5,697 nt of DNA from a bacterium (GCA_009926645.1 RFOO01000082.1:1-5697), one strand, 5' to 3'. Shown: positions 1 through 4,941, counted from the first letter of the stretch. Notes: generated by a model not told the origin, from the sequence alone. Made by a program: numbers and translations.

Positions 1-369
1 ATTTTCCTGTAATACTTGGCGTATCAACTGATTTTGACGGAGTGCACGCGATTCCTGTTCAGCCCACCAAGTTGAACCAAAGATAACTCGCACACTCGTT
101 CCAGAAGTTCCAGAAGTGTTTTCTTCTTCAATGACCCCAGACTGGGCGAGAGTGGCTAAATCAAAACGGTCGGGTAAAAATCCTGTGGGAGAATTTTGAC
201 GAAAATCCTCTTTCGTTAAGTGTGGTAAATTCGCCAATACAGGATGGGGCAGGGCAAGCGCTTGGGCCCATTCTGGGCGTTGATAAAATGGAACCCCTTG
301 AGTTTGTTTTAGTACCTCTTTCAAGTCGTTCTGATTTGTTACTGAGGTTGATGGTGCAACGCAGGTCAT
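1..369 (-). CDS. AMP-binding (phenylacetate-CoA ligase-like) enzyme, N-terminal part, cut by window edge
   Basis: The minus strand has an open frame with no stop from inside aroK down to base 1. Its product reads like the N-terminus of a PaaK-type adenylate-forming ligase. It has a helix followed by VPFYQRPEW (family pattern 'vPfYr'), then LPHLTKEDFRQ (family 'lP.ltKedlr'), then the ATP-binding loop TSGTSGTSVRV (family TSGTTGxP). It ends in the partial stretch FGSTWWAEQESRALRQN. Such enzymes activate a carboxylic acid as an acyl-adenylate, usually for transfer to CoA; the substrate cannot be read here because the C-terminal domains lie outside. The start is uncertain. ATG 369 is the only in-frame ATG upstream of the conserved part and gives 123 visible residues, but no SD precedes it. 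The frame stays open upstream through bases 370-585, where TTG or CTG codons near 502-525 would overlap aroK. It is divergent from aroK. Confidence 0.72.
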   Translation of the reverse strand, partial: MTCVAPSTSVTNQNDLKEVLKQTQGVPFYQRPEWAQALALPHPVLANLPHLTKEDFRQNSPTGFLPDRFDLATLAQSGVIEEENTSGTSGTSVRVIFGSTWWAEQESRALRQNQLIRQVLQEN

Positions 370-480
370 GGATTTTTGAAGTAACCAAGGAAGTCCTTGA
401 AAGCAAGCGGTCCAGTCTGCCTTTGGGTTAATTTTCGCTGGTTTAATCTGAGATTGTCGCTTGCGGAAAACCGGTGGCCG
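370..480. other. Divergent spacer between the ligase gene and aroK
   Basis: This 111-base stretch separates the likely starts of the two divergent genes and must hold both promoters if those starts are right. I see no convincing -35/-10 pair; TTTAAT at 442-447 is a possible plus-strand -10 box without a good -35. Frames on both strands stay open through it (aroK frame from ATG 397; ligase frame on the minus strand), but neither extension resembles its family. Bases 452-466 repeat a 15-mer found again inside aroK at 741-755. Confidence 0.45.
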
Positions 481-1077
481 ATGTGTGATGAACTCATGGT
501 GCAGGACCTTAGACCGCAACTTCAACCCAACCTCATTCTTGCGGGAATGATGGGCACGGGTAAGTCTGCTCTGGGTCGTCAGTTAGCTCATCGTTGGCAA
601 CGTCCATTTTTGGATACCGATGATTTGATTGAAAAAGCAGAAGGTATGAGTGTGGCAGAGATTTTTGCCAAACACGGCGAGGCTTACTTCCGTCAATGTG
701 AGAGAAAATTAATGGAAGAGAAAATACCAGCGAAAGGAGCGATTGTCGCTTGCGGCGGTGGTTTAGTCGTGCCTCCAGGAATGGCCGAGCTTGTTCGTCG
801 TAAAGGAATTGTGGTCACACTTTTTGCTTCGGTGGAGACAATTGTTCGTCGTACCGCTAATAAAACACATCGGCCGCTTCTTGTGGGGGAAGATACCGAG
901 AAAAAGATTCGCGACTTAATGCAACAGCGTGAACAAGCTTATTTGAATGCGGGCATTGCCGTTTATACGGACGGAAGATCCCTTCAGCAACTTTGCTTGA
1001 TTGTGGAAAGAGTGTATGAACGCGAGATTCCTACGTTTGTGCAGGCTCACCCTGAACTTTGGGCCAAAGCGGATTAG
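481..1077 (+). CDS. aroK: Shikimate kinase
   Basis: This cytosolic enzyme phosphorylates shikimate to shikimate 3-phosphate with ATP, the fifth step towards chorismate and the aromatic amino acids. From ATG 481 it has 198 residues, slightly longer than the usual 170-180. The P-loop GMMGTGKS is at residues 22-29, the Asp motif DTDD at 45-48, YFRQCE at 69-74 carries the shikimate-contacting Arg, and CGGGL at 91-95 is the substrate-binding glycine loop. RPLL at 131-134 is the lid region with its ATP-contacting Arg. All key residues are present. The frame is open back to ATG 397, but the extra 28 residues are not family-like. ATG 496 is an alternative start, and neither ATG 481 nor 496 has a clear SD. 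The last 47 bases overlap the 3' end of aat on the other strand. It is not clustered with aroB, its common partner, within the window. Confidence 0.95.
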   Translation: MCDELMVQDLRPQLQPNLILAGMMGTGKSALGRQLAHRWQRPFLDTDDLIEKAEGMSVAEIFAKHGEAYFRQCERKLMEEKIPAKGAIVACGGGLVVPPGMAELVRRKGIVVTLFASVETIVRRTANKTHRPLLVGEDTEKKIRDLMQQREQAYLNAGIAVYTDGRSLQQLCLIVERVYEREIPTFVQAHPELWAKAD

Positions 1078-1732
1078 CCCAGGGATTGCCCGTAGGGTTA
1101 ACTTTTCGATAAATCTCAAGGAAGGCTAAGAAATCAGAGCGGGGTGCGGCAAAAGCCCCGAAACTCGCCAAGTGTGGAGTGGGTATTTGGCAGTCAATCA
1201 AGCGGTAGCCACAGGCATGTAAACGCTCTACTAAGGCGACGAAGGCAACCTTGGAAGCGTCTGTTTTTAAGTGGAACATGGATTCCCCATGAAAGATTTG
1301 GCCCATGGTAATACCATAGAGACCTCCCACTAGTTCACCTTCCCAATAGGTTTCCACGCTATGCGCAAAACCGAGACGATGTAACTCGGTGTAAGCTTGG
1401 ATGACCTCGGGTGTAATCCAAGTGCTCGCTTGGCCTGCACGTGGAACCTGGGCACAGTGCCGAATAACGGAGGCGAAATCTTGGTCGATGGTAACTTTCC
1501 AGCCTGTTTTGCGCATTACCTTGCGTAAACTGGGAGTGCAGCGCAACTCACTTGGCAGCAGAACAAACCGTGGATCGGGGCTCCACCAACGAAGAGGTAG
1601 ACCTGGAATCGGCCAAGGAAAAATCCCTTTTTGGTAAGCACCTAAAAGGGTCGAAATATCCCAACTTCCACCGATATGGATAGGAGCATTACCTGGAGCT
1701 AAAGCAGGGTCAGCGTAAGGCCAATGGTACAT
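1031..1732 (-). CDS. aat: Leucyl/phenylalanyl-tRNA-protein transferase
   Basis: Aat transfers Leu or Phe from aminoacyl-tRNA to proteins with an N-terminal Arg or Lys, marking them for ClpS/ClpAP in the bacterial N-end rule pathway; it is cytosolic. The 233-residue length matches the family (E. coli 234). Visible signatures are GIFPWPIPG near 36-44, WWSPDPR at 49-55, STWIT at 103-107, the LGFAHSVE block at 120-127, LVGGLYG at 134-140, GESMF at 149-153 and LIDCQIPTPHLASFGA at 178-193. By alignment with E. coli Glu156 and Gln188, the catalytic residues are Glu150 and Gln182. The start is fixed by an in-frame TGA 12 bases upstream of ATG 1732. There is no SD; the start codon instead sits in a perfect inverted repeat. 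It lies 38 bases downstream of the small HTH gene on the same strand, and its tail overlaps aroK. Confidence 0.96.
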   Translation of the reverse strand: MYHWPYADPALAPGNAPIHIGGSWDISTLLGAYQKGIFPWPIPGLPLRWWSPDPRFVLLPSELRCTPSLRKVMRKTGWKVTIDQDFASVIRHCAQVPRAGQASTWITPEVIQAYTELHRLGFAHSVETYWEGELVGGLYGITMGQIFHGESMFHLKTDASKVAFVALVERLHACGYRLIDCQIPTPHLASFGAFAAPRSDFLAFLEIYRKVNPTGNPWANPLWPKVQGEPAQT

Positions 1733-1751
1733 TGTTGAGATTCAACAATGT
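1729..1751 (-). promoter_or_regulatory. 10-bp perfect inverted repeat over the aat start codon
   Basis: ACATTGTTGA (1729-1738) and TCAACAATGT (1742-1751) are exact reverse complements separated by 3 bases. On the minus strand the right-hand arm of the transcript contains the aat ATG (1732-1730). As RNA, the hairpin would bury the start codon; as DNA, it has the size and symmetry of a dimeric repressor site. Which applies is inference. It lies in the 38-base gap after the HTH gene stop. Confidence 0.5.
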
Positions 1752-1770
1752 CAGGCAAGGTACGGCAAGA

Positions 1771-2121
1771 TTAGTCCTTGGTTATGTTGTAAACCGAAGG
1801 AATGGAGATTCCGAGTTCTGCCGAAATTTCACGAACATTAAACCCTTTGTTACGCATCGATTTTGCCTTGGTGCGAATCGAGTCGTTAATCTTCGCCCGA
1901 GCACGACTGGGTCGGGACATTAATTTGATAAGACGACGGGCAAGTTCTGTTTTGGAAAGACTGGAAACTTCTCGTGCAATAAATTCTTGCCGGTTGGAGT
2001 ATTCTTCGTCCCAAGCCTGAACCGCGAGATCACGAGCACGAGCAATCGAAGCACGGATAAAAGCATCTTTCGTGGGGAAAGAGGTGGGGTCTAATTCTAA
2101 TTTCATTTTGTTTAAATTCAT
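1771..2121 (-). CDS. Small helix-turn-helix protein, family not recognised
   Basis: The 116-residue product is basic and mostly helical. Its C-terminal 30 residues form a resolvase/Hin-type helix-turn-helix: helix VREISAELG at 96-104, a turn at Ile105, then a recognition helix SIPSVYNIT at 106-114, ending one residue later. The N-terminal 85 residues (many Arg, Ala, Glu; segments IARARDLAVQAW and LARRLIKLMSR) are not recognised and show no catalytic Ser or Asp motif of a recombinase. It may be a stand-alone DNA-binding regulator, or the remnant of a recombinase or transposase that kept its binding domain. ATG 2121 is used here; ATG 2106 (MKLELDPT) is equally possible, and neither has an SD. 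The leader is AT-rich and full of palindromes, consistent with autoregulation. It could be cotranscribed with aat, 38 bases downstream. I am fairly sure it is a real gene but cannot name its job. Confidence 0.65.
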   Translation of the reverse strand: MNLNKMKLELDPTSFPTKDAFIRASIARARDLAVQAWDEEYSNRQEFIAREVSSLSKTELARRLIKLMSRPSRARAKINDSIRTKAKSMRNKGFNVREISAELGISIPSVYNITKD

Positions 2122-2125
2122 TTAA
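2112..2125. repeat. 14-bp dyad, copy 1, at the HTH gene start
   Basis: TTAAATTCATTTAA is an inverted repeat (TTAAAT / ATTTAA around TC). It contains the HTH gene's ATG 2121. An identical copy lies at 2265-2278. The sequence is AT-rich, so chance similarity must be considered, but the 14 bases match exactly. Confidence 0.45.
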
Positions 2126-2156
2126 CTAACTTTGTTTATGAGCGGACAATGGTTTC

Positions 2157-2173
2157 AACTTTATTATAAAGTT
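2157..2173 (-). promoter_or_regulatory. 17-bp palindrome covering a consensus -10 box upstream of the HTH gene
   Basis: AACTTTAT (2157-2164) and ATAAAGTT (2166-2173) are perfect reverse complements around one central base. On the minus strand the middle reads TATAAT (2168-2163), an exact -10 box placed for transcription of the HTH gene with a leader of about 35 bases. TTGACA lies at 2184-2179, but only 10 bases separate it from the -10 box, too few for a normal sigma-70 pair; at 17 bases the hexamer is the poor GAACTG. The palindrome is a good candidate operator, perhaps for the HTH protein itself. Confidence 0.5.
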
Positions 2174-2220
2174 AGGAATGTCAAACAGTTCGCAAAGAAT
2201 CTTGCTGCAAAATTTACGAG

Positions 2221-2254
2221 AAAAAATCATTTAGCCAAGCGCTTAACGAAATGA
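2221..2254 (-). terminator. Candidate rho-independent terminator of the fur-nadA unit
   Basis: Read on the minus strand, TCATTT (2254-2249) pairs with AAATGA (2232-2227). An inner GC-containing stem (AGC with GCT, allowing a bulge) closes the loop, and the 3' arm is followed at once by six T residues (2226-2221). It begins 49 bases past the nadA stop codon. The stem is AU-rich and bulged, so efficiency may be modest. Confidence 0.5.
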
Positions 2255-2264
2255 ATTGGCACGA

Positions 2265-2278
2265 TTAAATTCATTTAA
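2265..2278. repeat. 14-bp dyad, copy 2, downstream of nadA
   Basis: This is the identical second copy of TTAAATTCATTTAA, in the same orientation as the copy at 2112-2125. It lies about 25 bases past the nadA stop. The two copies bracket the terminator and the presumed HTH promoter. Confidence 0.45.
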
Positions 2279-2303
2279 ATGTAAAAAATTTAACGAAAAT
2301 CAG

Positions 2304-3284
2304 TTAAATACGGCTCCACTCCAGCATGCGTCGCAAAGGAATTTCGGCGGCTGAGCGGATGGACTCTTCGAGTTCGATTTCTGGCTTACCATGGACCAAG
2401 CAATCGTGCACCTTTTCTAGGGTATTCATTTTCATGAAACGACATTCGTTGCAGGAGCAACGATCCGTGGGTGCCGCAATGAAAGTTTTGTGAGGAACCT
2501 CGCGACGCAGTCGATGTATCATACCTGACTCGGTCGTGATAATAAGCGTTTCTGCTTTCTGTGCTTTGCTCCATTCGACCATCTTTTCGGTCGAGCAAAC
2601 CGTATCGGCTAACTCGCGTACTGCCTCCGTGCACTCGGGGTGAGCGACGATAGGAGCATCAGGGTATTGTGCTTTGGCTCGAAGCAAAGCTGCGGGAGTG
2701 AATTGCACGTGAGCGTAACAGTTGCCTGGCCACAATTGCATGGATCGACCAGTTTTAGCCGAAACCCAACTGCCTAAATTTTGATCGGGGATAAAAAGAA
2801 TTGGACGATGGGCCGGAACCTTTTGGACAATTTTCGTAGCATTACCACTGGTCACGATGACATCGCTCAAAGCCTTAACGGCCGCACTGCAATTGATATA
2901 AGCGACGACATAAAGTTCAGGGTTTGTGGCTTTGACTTGGGCAAGTTTTTCCGCCGGGCAGGAGTCGGCTAAAGAACACCCTGCATTCATATCCGGCAGT
3001 AAGACACGTCGTGTAGGATTAACAATTTTGGCGGTTTCCGCCATAAAATGCACCCCGCAAAAAACAATCATTTGATTTTTTGTCTCGGCCGCTTTGTAGG
3101 CTAATCCTAAAGAATCACCGACGTAATCAGCGACAGCTTGGATATCCTCGCATTGATAATTGTGTGCAAGAATGATGGCATCTTTCGCTTTTTTCAAAGC
3201 CAGAACTTCGTGCTGTAAATCGGTTAGCGGAATTCCACCTGCGGGTAGAGGAGGGAAGACGGCGGGAACTGGAAAAGCTTTCAT
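2304..3284 (-). CDS. nadA: Quinolinate synthase A
   Basis: NadA condenses iminoaspartate with dihydroxyacetone phosphate to quinolinate, the committed step of de novo NAD synthesis, using a [4Fe-4S] cluster; it is cytosolic. The 326-residue protein is full length for the shorter family form. Visible signatures are the LAHNYQ block at 39-44, the VGDSL motif at 55-59, FCGVHFMAETAK at 75-86, AGCSLAD at 101-107, TSGNA at 145-149, IPDQNLG at 165-171, HPEC at 215-218 and C-S-C-N-E-C-R-F-M-K-M-N at 276-287. The three cluster ligands should be Cys103, Cys218 and one Cys of the 276-281 group, most likely Cys281 just before the conserved (F/Y)MKxN. The partner nadB (iminoaspartate supply) is not in the window. 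It starts 13 bases after the Fur-family gene, so the two are almost certainly cotranscribed. A T-rich run rather than an SD precedes the ATG. Confidence 0.97.
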   Translation of the reverse strand: MKAFPVPAVFPPLPAGGIPLTDLQHEVLALKKAKDAIILAHNYQCEDIQAVADYVGDSLGLAYKAAETKNQMIVFCGVHFMAETAKIVNPTRRVLLPDMNAGCSLADSCPAEKLAQVKATNPELYVVAYINCSAAVKALSDVIVTSGNATKIVQKVPAHRPILFIPDQNLGSWVSAKTGRSMQLWPGNCYAHVQFTPAALLRAKAQYPDAPIVAHPECTEAVRELADTVCSTEKMVEWSKAQKAETLIITTESGMIHRLRREVPHKTFIAAPTDRCSCNECRFMKMNTLEKVHDCLVHGKPEIELEESIRSAAEIPLRRMLEWSRI

Positions 3285-3297
3285 AAAAAAAGAAAAT

Positions 3298-3837
3298 TTA
3301 TTTTTGGCATTTAGGACAAAGAGCCGTCACTTGAAGTTTTTGCGAAATAGGTTTCATACCATGTTTAGCCGCGACGGCCTTGCCGTACCACTCCATGAAA
3401 GGCGCATCAACCTCAAGAATAGTGTCGCAGTGGCCACAAATTAATTGAGCCCGAAATGGCGTCGAACCAGTTTCCGTTAAATAATATTTATGATCGCGAC
3501 CAACATCGACTTCGCGAACAACATTACATTCGATAAGCAAGGGAAGGGCACGATAAACAGTCGCACGAGAGACCGAGCGATCGAGAGCTCGAGATTTTTT
3601 GAGCAACTCTTCTGCTGTGTAGTGTCCAGCAGAGCTTCGGGCTGCTTCAAAAACGGCCATTCTTTGTCGCGTGCCCCTTAAGCCCTTGTCGGCGATGAAA
3701 GCACGAAACGCACTGGATTGGTCGCTTGAATCGTTGGCGGTTGACTTTGGCATTCTTTTTGAGACAGTTTTGATACAAGGATTACTCCTCGTCAATACGG
3801 GACGAGTCATTGACATAGCTCCCGTTGCACCCTTCAT
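3298..3837 (-). CDS. Fur-family transcriptional regulator, atypical metal site
   Basis: This is a dimeric DNA-binding regulator of the Fur/PerR/Zur family. The winged-helix domain spans about residues 44-120, with LRGTRQRMAVFEAA, then GHYTAEELL at 71-79 and recognition helix SRATVYRALPLL at 90-101. The dimerisation domain carries both structural zinc pairs, C134-x-x-C137 and C174-x-x-C177. Oddly, the His-rich metal-sensing stretch before the first CxxC (HHDHLIC in E. coli Fur) reads PFRAQLIC at 127-134, and the later NHS histidine reads SQK (165-167). His72 and His159 remain. What it senses is therefore unclear. The start is uncertain. ATG 3837 has a GGGG-containing SD-like tract but leaves only 33 bases before the divergent DAHP synthase. 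ATG 3810 follows GGGAG. ATG 3753 (MPKSTAND) gives a typical Fur-length N-terminus (151 residues) and a 117-base gap. It leads straight into nadA. Confidence 0.9.
   Translation of the reverse strand: MKGATGAMSMTRPVLTRSNPCIKTVSKRMPKSTANDSSDQSSAFRAFIADKGLRGTRQRMAVFEAARSSAGHYTAEELLKKSRALDRSVSRATVYRALPLLIECNVVREVDVGRDHKYYLTETGSTPFRAQLICGHCDTILEVDAPFMEWYGKAVAAKHGMKPISQKLQVTALCPKCQK
3788..3806. repeat. 6-bp inverted repeat between the divergent operons
   Basis: CTCGTC (3788-3793) and GACGAG (3801-3806) are exact reverse complements around a 7-base loop. If the Fur-family gene starts at ATG 3753, this lies in the shared upstream region just before the candidate -35 box of the DAHP synthase promoter; if it starts at 3837, it is coding. 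Six-bp arms are short, so chance is possible. Confidence 0.3.
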
Positions 3838-3838
3838 T
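3810..3838 (+). promoter_or_regulatory. Candidate sigma-70 promoter of the DAHP synthase operon
   Basis: A perfect -35 hexamer TTGACA (3810-3815) is followed after 17 bases by TTCATT (3833-3838), which matches the -10 consensus at three of six positions. Transcription would begin near 3845, giving a leader of about 26 bases that includes the palindrome at 3855-3869. The promoter overlaps the longest possible Fur-family reading frame, which favours a downstream start for that gene. Confidence 0.4.
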
Positions 3839-3854
3839 TGACCCCTTTTCCTTA

Positions 3855-3869
3855 AGAAAGGCCCTTTCT
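3855..3869 (+). promoter_or_regulatory. 15-bp perfect palindrome directly before the DAHP synthase start
   Basis: AGAAAGG (3855-3861) and CCTTTCT (3863-3869) are perfect reverse complements around one base, ending one base before ATG 3871. The left arm overlaps the SD-like AAGAAAGG of the gene. The 7-1-7 layout is the form used by many dimeric regulators, including Fur-family proteins. It is a candidate operator for the divergent Fur-like protein or for the Lrp protein of this operon; binding is inference. Confidence 0.45.
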
Positions 3870-3870
3870 A

Positions 3871-4941
3871 ATGTTCTACCATACGGACGATTTACGCATC
3901 CGCAGCCGGCTCCCCCTGTTGCCCCCCGCTCTCCTGCTTCAGGAGTTGCGCCCGACCGATCGTGCCACTGAGGTAGTCGCTCTCGCAAGACGCGATGCTT
4001 CGGCGATTCTCGCGGGCAAGGATGATCGTCTCTTAGTGGTGGTTGGACCCTGCTCCGTTCATGATCCTAAGGCGGCTCTCGACTACGCGAAACTTCTCCT
4101 TCCAGAAGCAAAAAAACATGCCGCCGATTTACTCATCGTCATGCGTGTCTATTTCGAAAAACCACGCACGACTGTTGGCTGGAAGGGGCTGATTAATGAT
4201 CCTGAAGTTGATGGTTCGTTTAAAATTAACGATGGGCTCCGTATTGGTCGCCGTCTTCTGGCTGATATTGCTGATTTGGGTCTTCCCTCCGCGAGTGAAT
4301 TCCTTGATCCCATTACGCCACAGTACATCGCCGACCTTGTCGCTTATGGCGCTATCGGTGCTCGTACGACCGAAAGTCAAATTCACCGTGAACTCGCTTC
4401 AGGACTCTCGATGCCAGTCGGTTTCAAGAATGGCACGGATGGATCAATCCAAGTGGCAGTCGATGCCTGTTTGTCGGCTCGCTCCTCGCACTGGTTCCCC
4501 TCGGTGACCAAGGATGGTGCCGTTGCGATTTTCCAAACCTCAGGCAATCCCGATGCTCACGTCATTCTCCGCGGGGGGTCGCGCACGGGTCCCAATTACG
4601 GTGCCGATTTCGTAGCCGATGCGGAAGCACGCTTACAAAAAGCGGGCATTTCCACACGTCTGATGATTGACTGTTCTCACGGTAATAGTTCGAAGGATCA
4701 TCGTCGCCAGTCTTTGGTTGCCGCCGATATCGCCGAACAGGTTTCGCGTGGGTCTAAAATAATCGGTGGGGTTATGATTGAGAGCCATCTGGTTGAGGGT
4801 CGACAAGACTGGAAAGGTCGCGACGCTTCTACCTATGGATGTAGCATTACCGATGCTTGTATCTCCTTCGAGCAAACTATTCCCATCCTCCAACAACTCG
4901 CAGAGTCGGTCCGCCAACGCCGCGCTCTCGTCAAAGCCTAA
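3871..4941 (+). CDS. aroG: 3-deoxy-7-phosphoheptulonate (DAHP) synthase, type I-alpha
   Basis: This cytosolic enzyme joins phosphoenolpyruvate and erythrose 4-phosphate to give DAHP, the entry step of the shikimate pathway. The 356-residue protein is collinear with E. coli AroG (350) and begins with the same DDLRI segment. Signatures are GPCSVHDP at 59-66, the MRVYFEKPRTT block at 91-101 (PEP/E4P binding), GARTTESQ at 163-170, GFKNGTDG at 184-191, ILRGG at 232-236 and DCSHGNSSK at 267-275. The metal ligands of AroG map to Cys61, His270, Glu304 and Asp328, so it should be active. Residues aligned with the AroG phenylalanine pocket are kept (Pro150, Ser180, Phe209, Ser211), suggesting Phe feedback inhibition. 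The symbol aroG marks family similarity; aroF or aroH are possible names. An AAGAAAGG SD lies 9 bases upstream. It is first in an operon with the Lrp and aminotransferase genes and divergent from the Fur-nadA unit. Confidence 0.96.
   Translation: MFYHTDDLRIRSRLPLLPPALLLQELRPTDRATEVVALARRDASAILAGKDDRLLVVVGPCSVHDPKAALDYAKLLLPEAKKHAADLLIVMRVYFEKPRTTVGWKGLINDPEVDGSFKINDGLRIGRRLLADIADLGLPSASEFLDPITPQYIADLVAYGAIGARTTESQIHRELASGLSMPVGFKNGTDGSIQVAVDACLSARSSHWFPSVTKDGAVAIFQTSGNPDAHVILRGGSRTGPNYGADFVADAEARLQKAGISTRLMIDCSHGNSSKDHRRQSLVAADIAEQVSRGSKIIGGVMIESHLVEGRQDWKGRDASTYGCSITDACISFEQTIPILQQLAESVRQRRALVKA

Larger units (their letters stand above)
2122..2303. other. AT-rich intergenic region between nadA and the HTH gene
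   Basis: This 182-base gap is clearly richer in A+T than the genes around it. It holds, in the direction of minus-strand transcription, a second 14-bp dyad, a candidate intrinsic terminator for nadA, a perfect TTGACA hexamer, a perfect TATAAT hexamer inside a 17-bp palindrome, and a leader running into the HTH start. The 9-mer TTAACGAAA also occurs twice (2243-2251 and 2290-2298). I see no coding frame here. Confidence 0.7.

Noticed and set aside
99..116. 9-bp tandem duplication (TTCCAGAAG twice)
   Set aside because: It encodes the two TSG units of the ATP-binding loop TSGTSG, which aligns directly with the family TSGTTG, so it is not an extra insertion.
161..406. 81-residue minus-strand frame
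   Set aside because: It overlaps the ligase gene in another frame; its sequence is low in family-like pattern, whereas the neighbouring frame shows clear AMP-binding motifs.
397..480. N-terminal extension of aroK from ATG 397
   Set aside because: The 28 extra residues are Trp- and Arg-rich and unlike shikimate kinases; ATG 481 already gives slightly more than the usual length.
1732..2020. Plus-strand frames of 63 and 72 residues
   Set aside because: They are shadows of the HTH gene and the aat leader; the Arg/Ser-rich composition is typical of antisense frames.
2191..2205. Short dyad around AAGAATCTT downstream of nadA as a terminator
   Set aside because: The arms are only 4 bp plus a bulge and no T-run follows on the minus strand; the hairpin at 2227-2254 is better.
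2122..2303. Possible riboswitch or CRISPR-like repeats in the AT-rich gap
   Set aside because: There are only two copies of the 14-mer and no regular spacers, and no recognisable NAD or other riboswitch core is visible.
3160..3681. Plus-strand frames of 94 and 63 residues opposite nadA and the Fur-family gene
   Set aside because: The minus-strand genes are clear family members; these frames show no recognisable pattern or start signal.
4129..4917. Minus-strand and alternate plus frames inside the DAHP synthase gene
   Set aside because: The gene is collinear with AroG over its whole length; the other frames are shadows.
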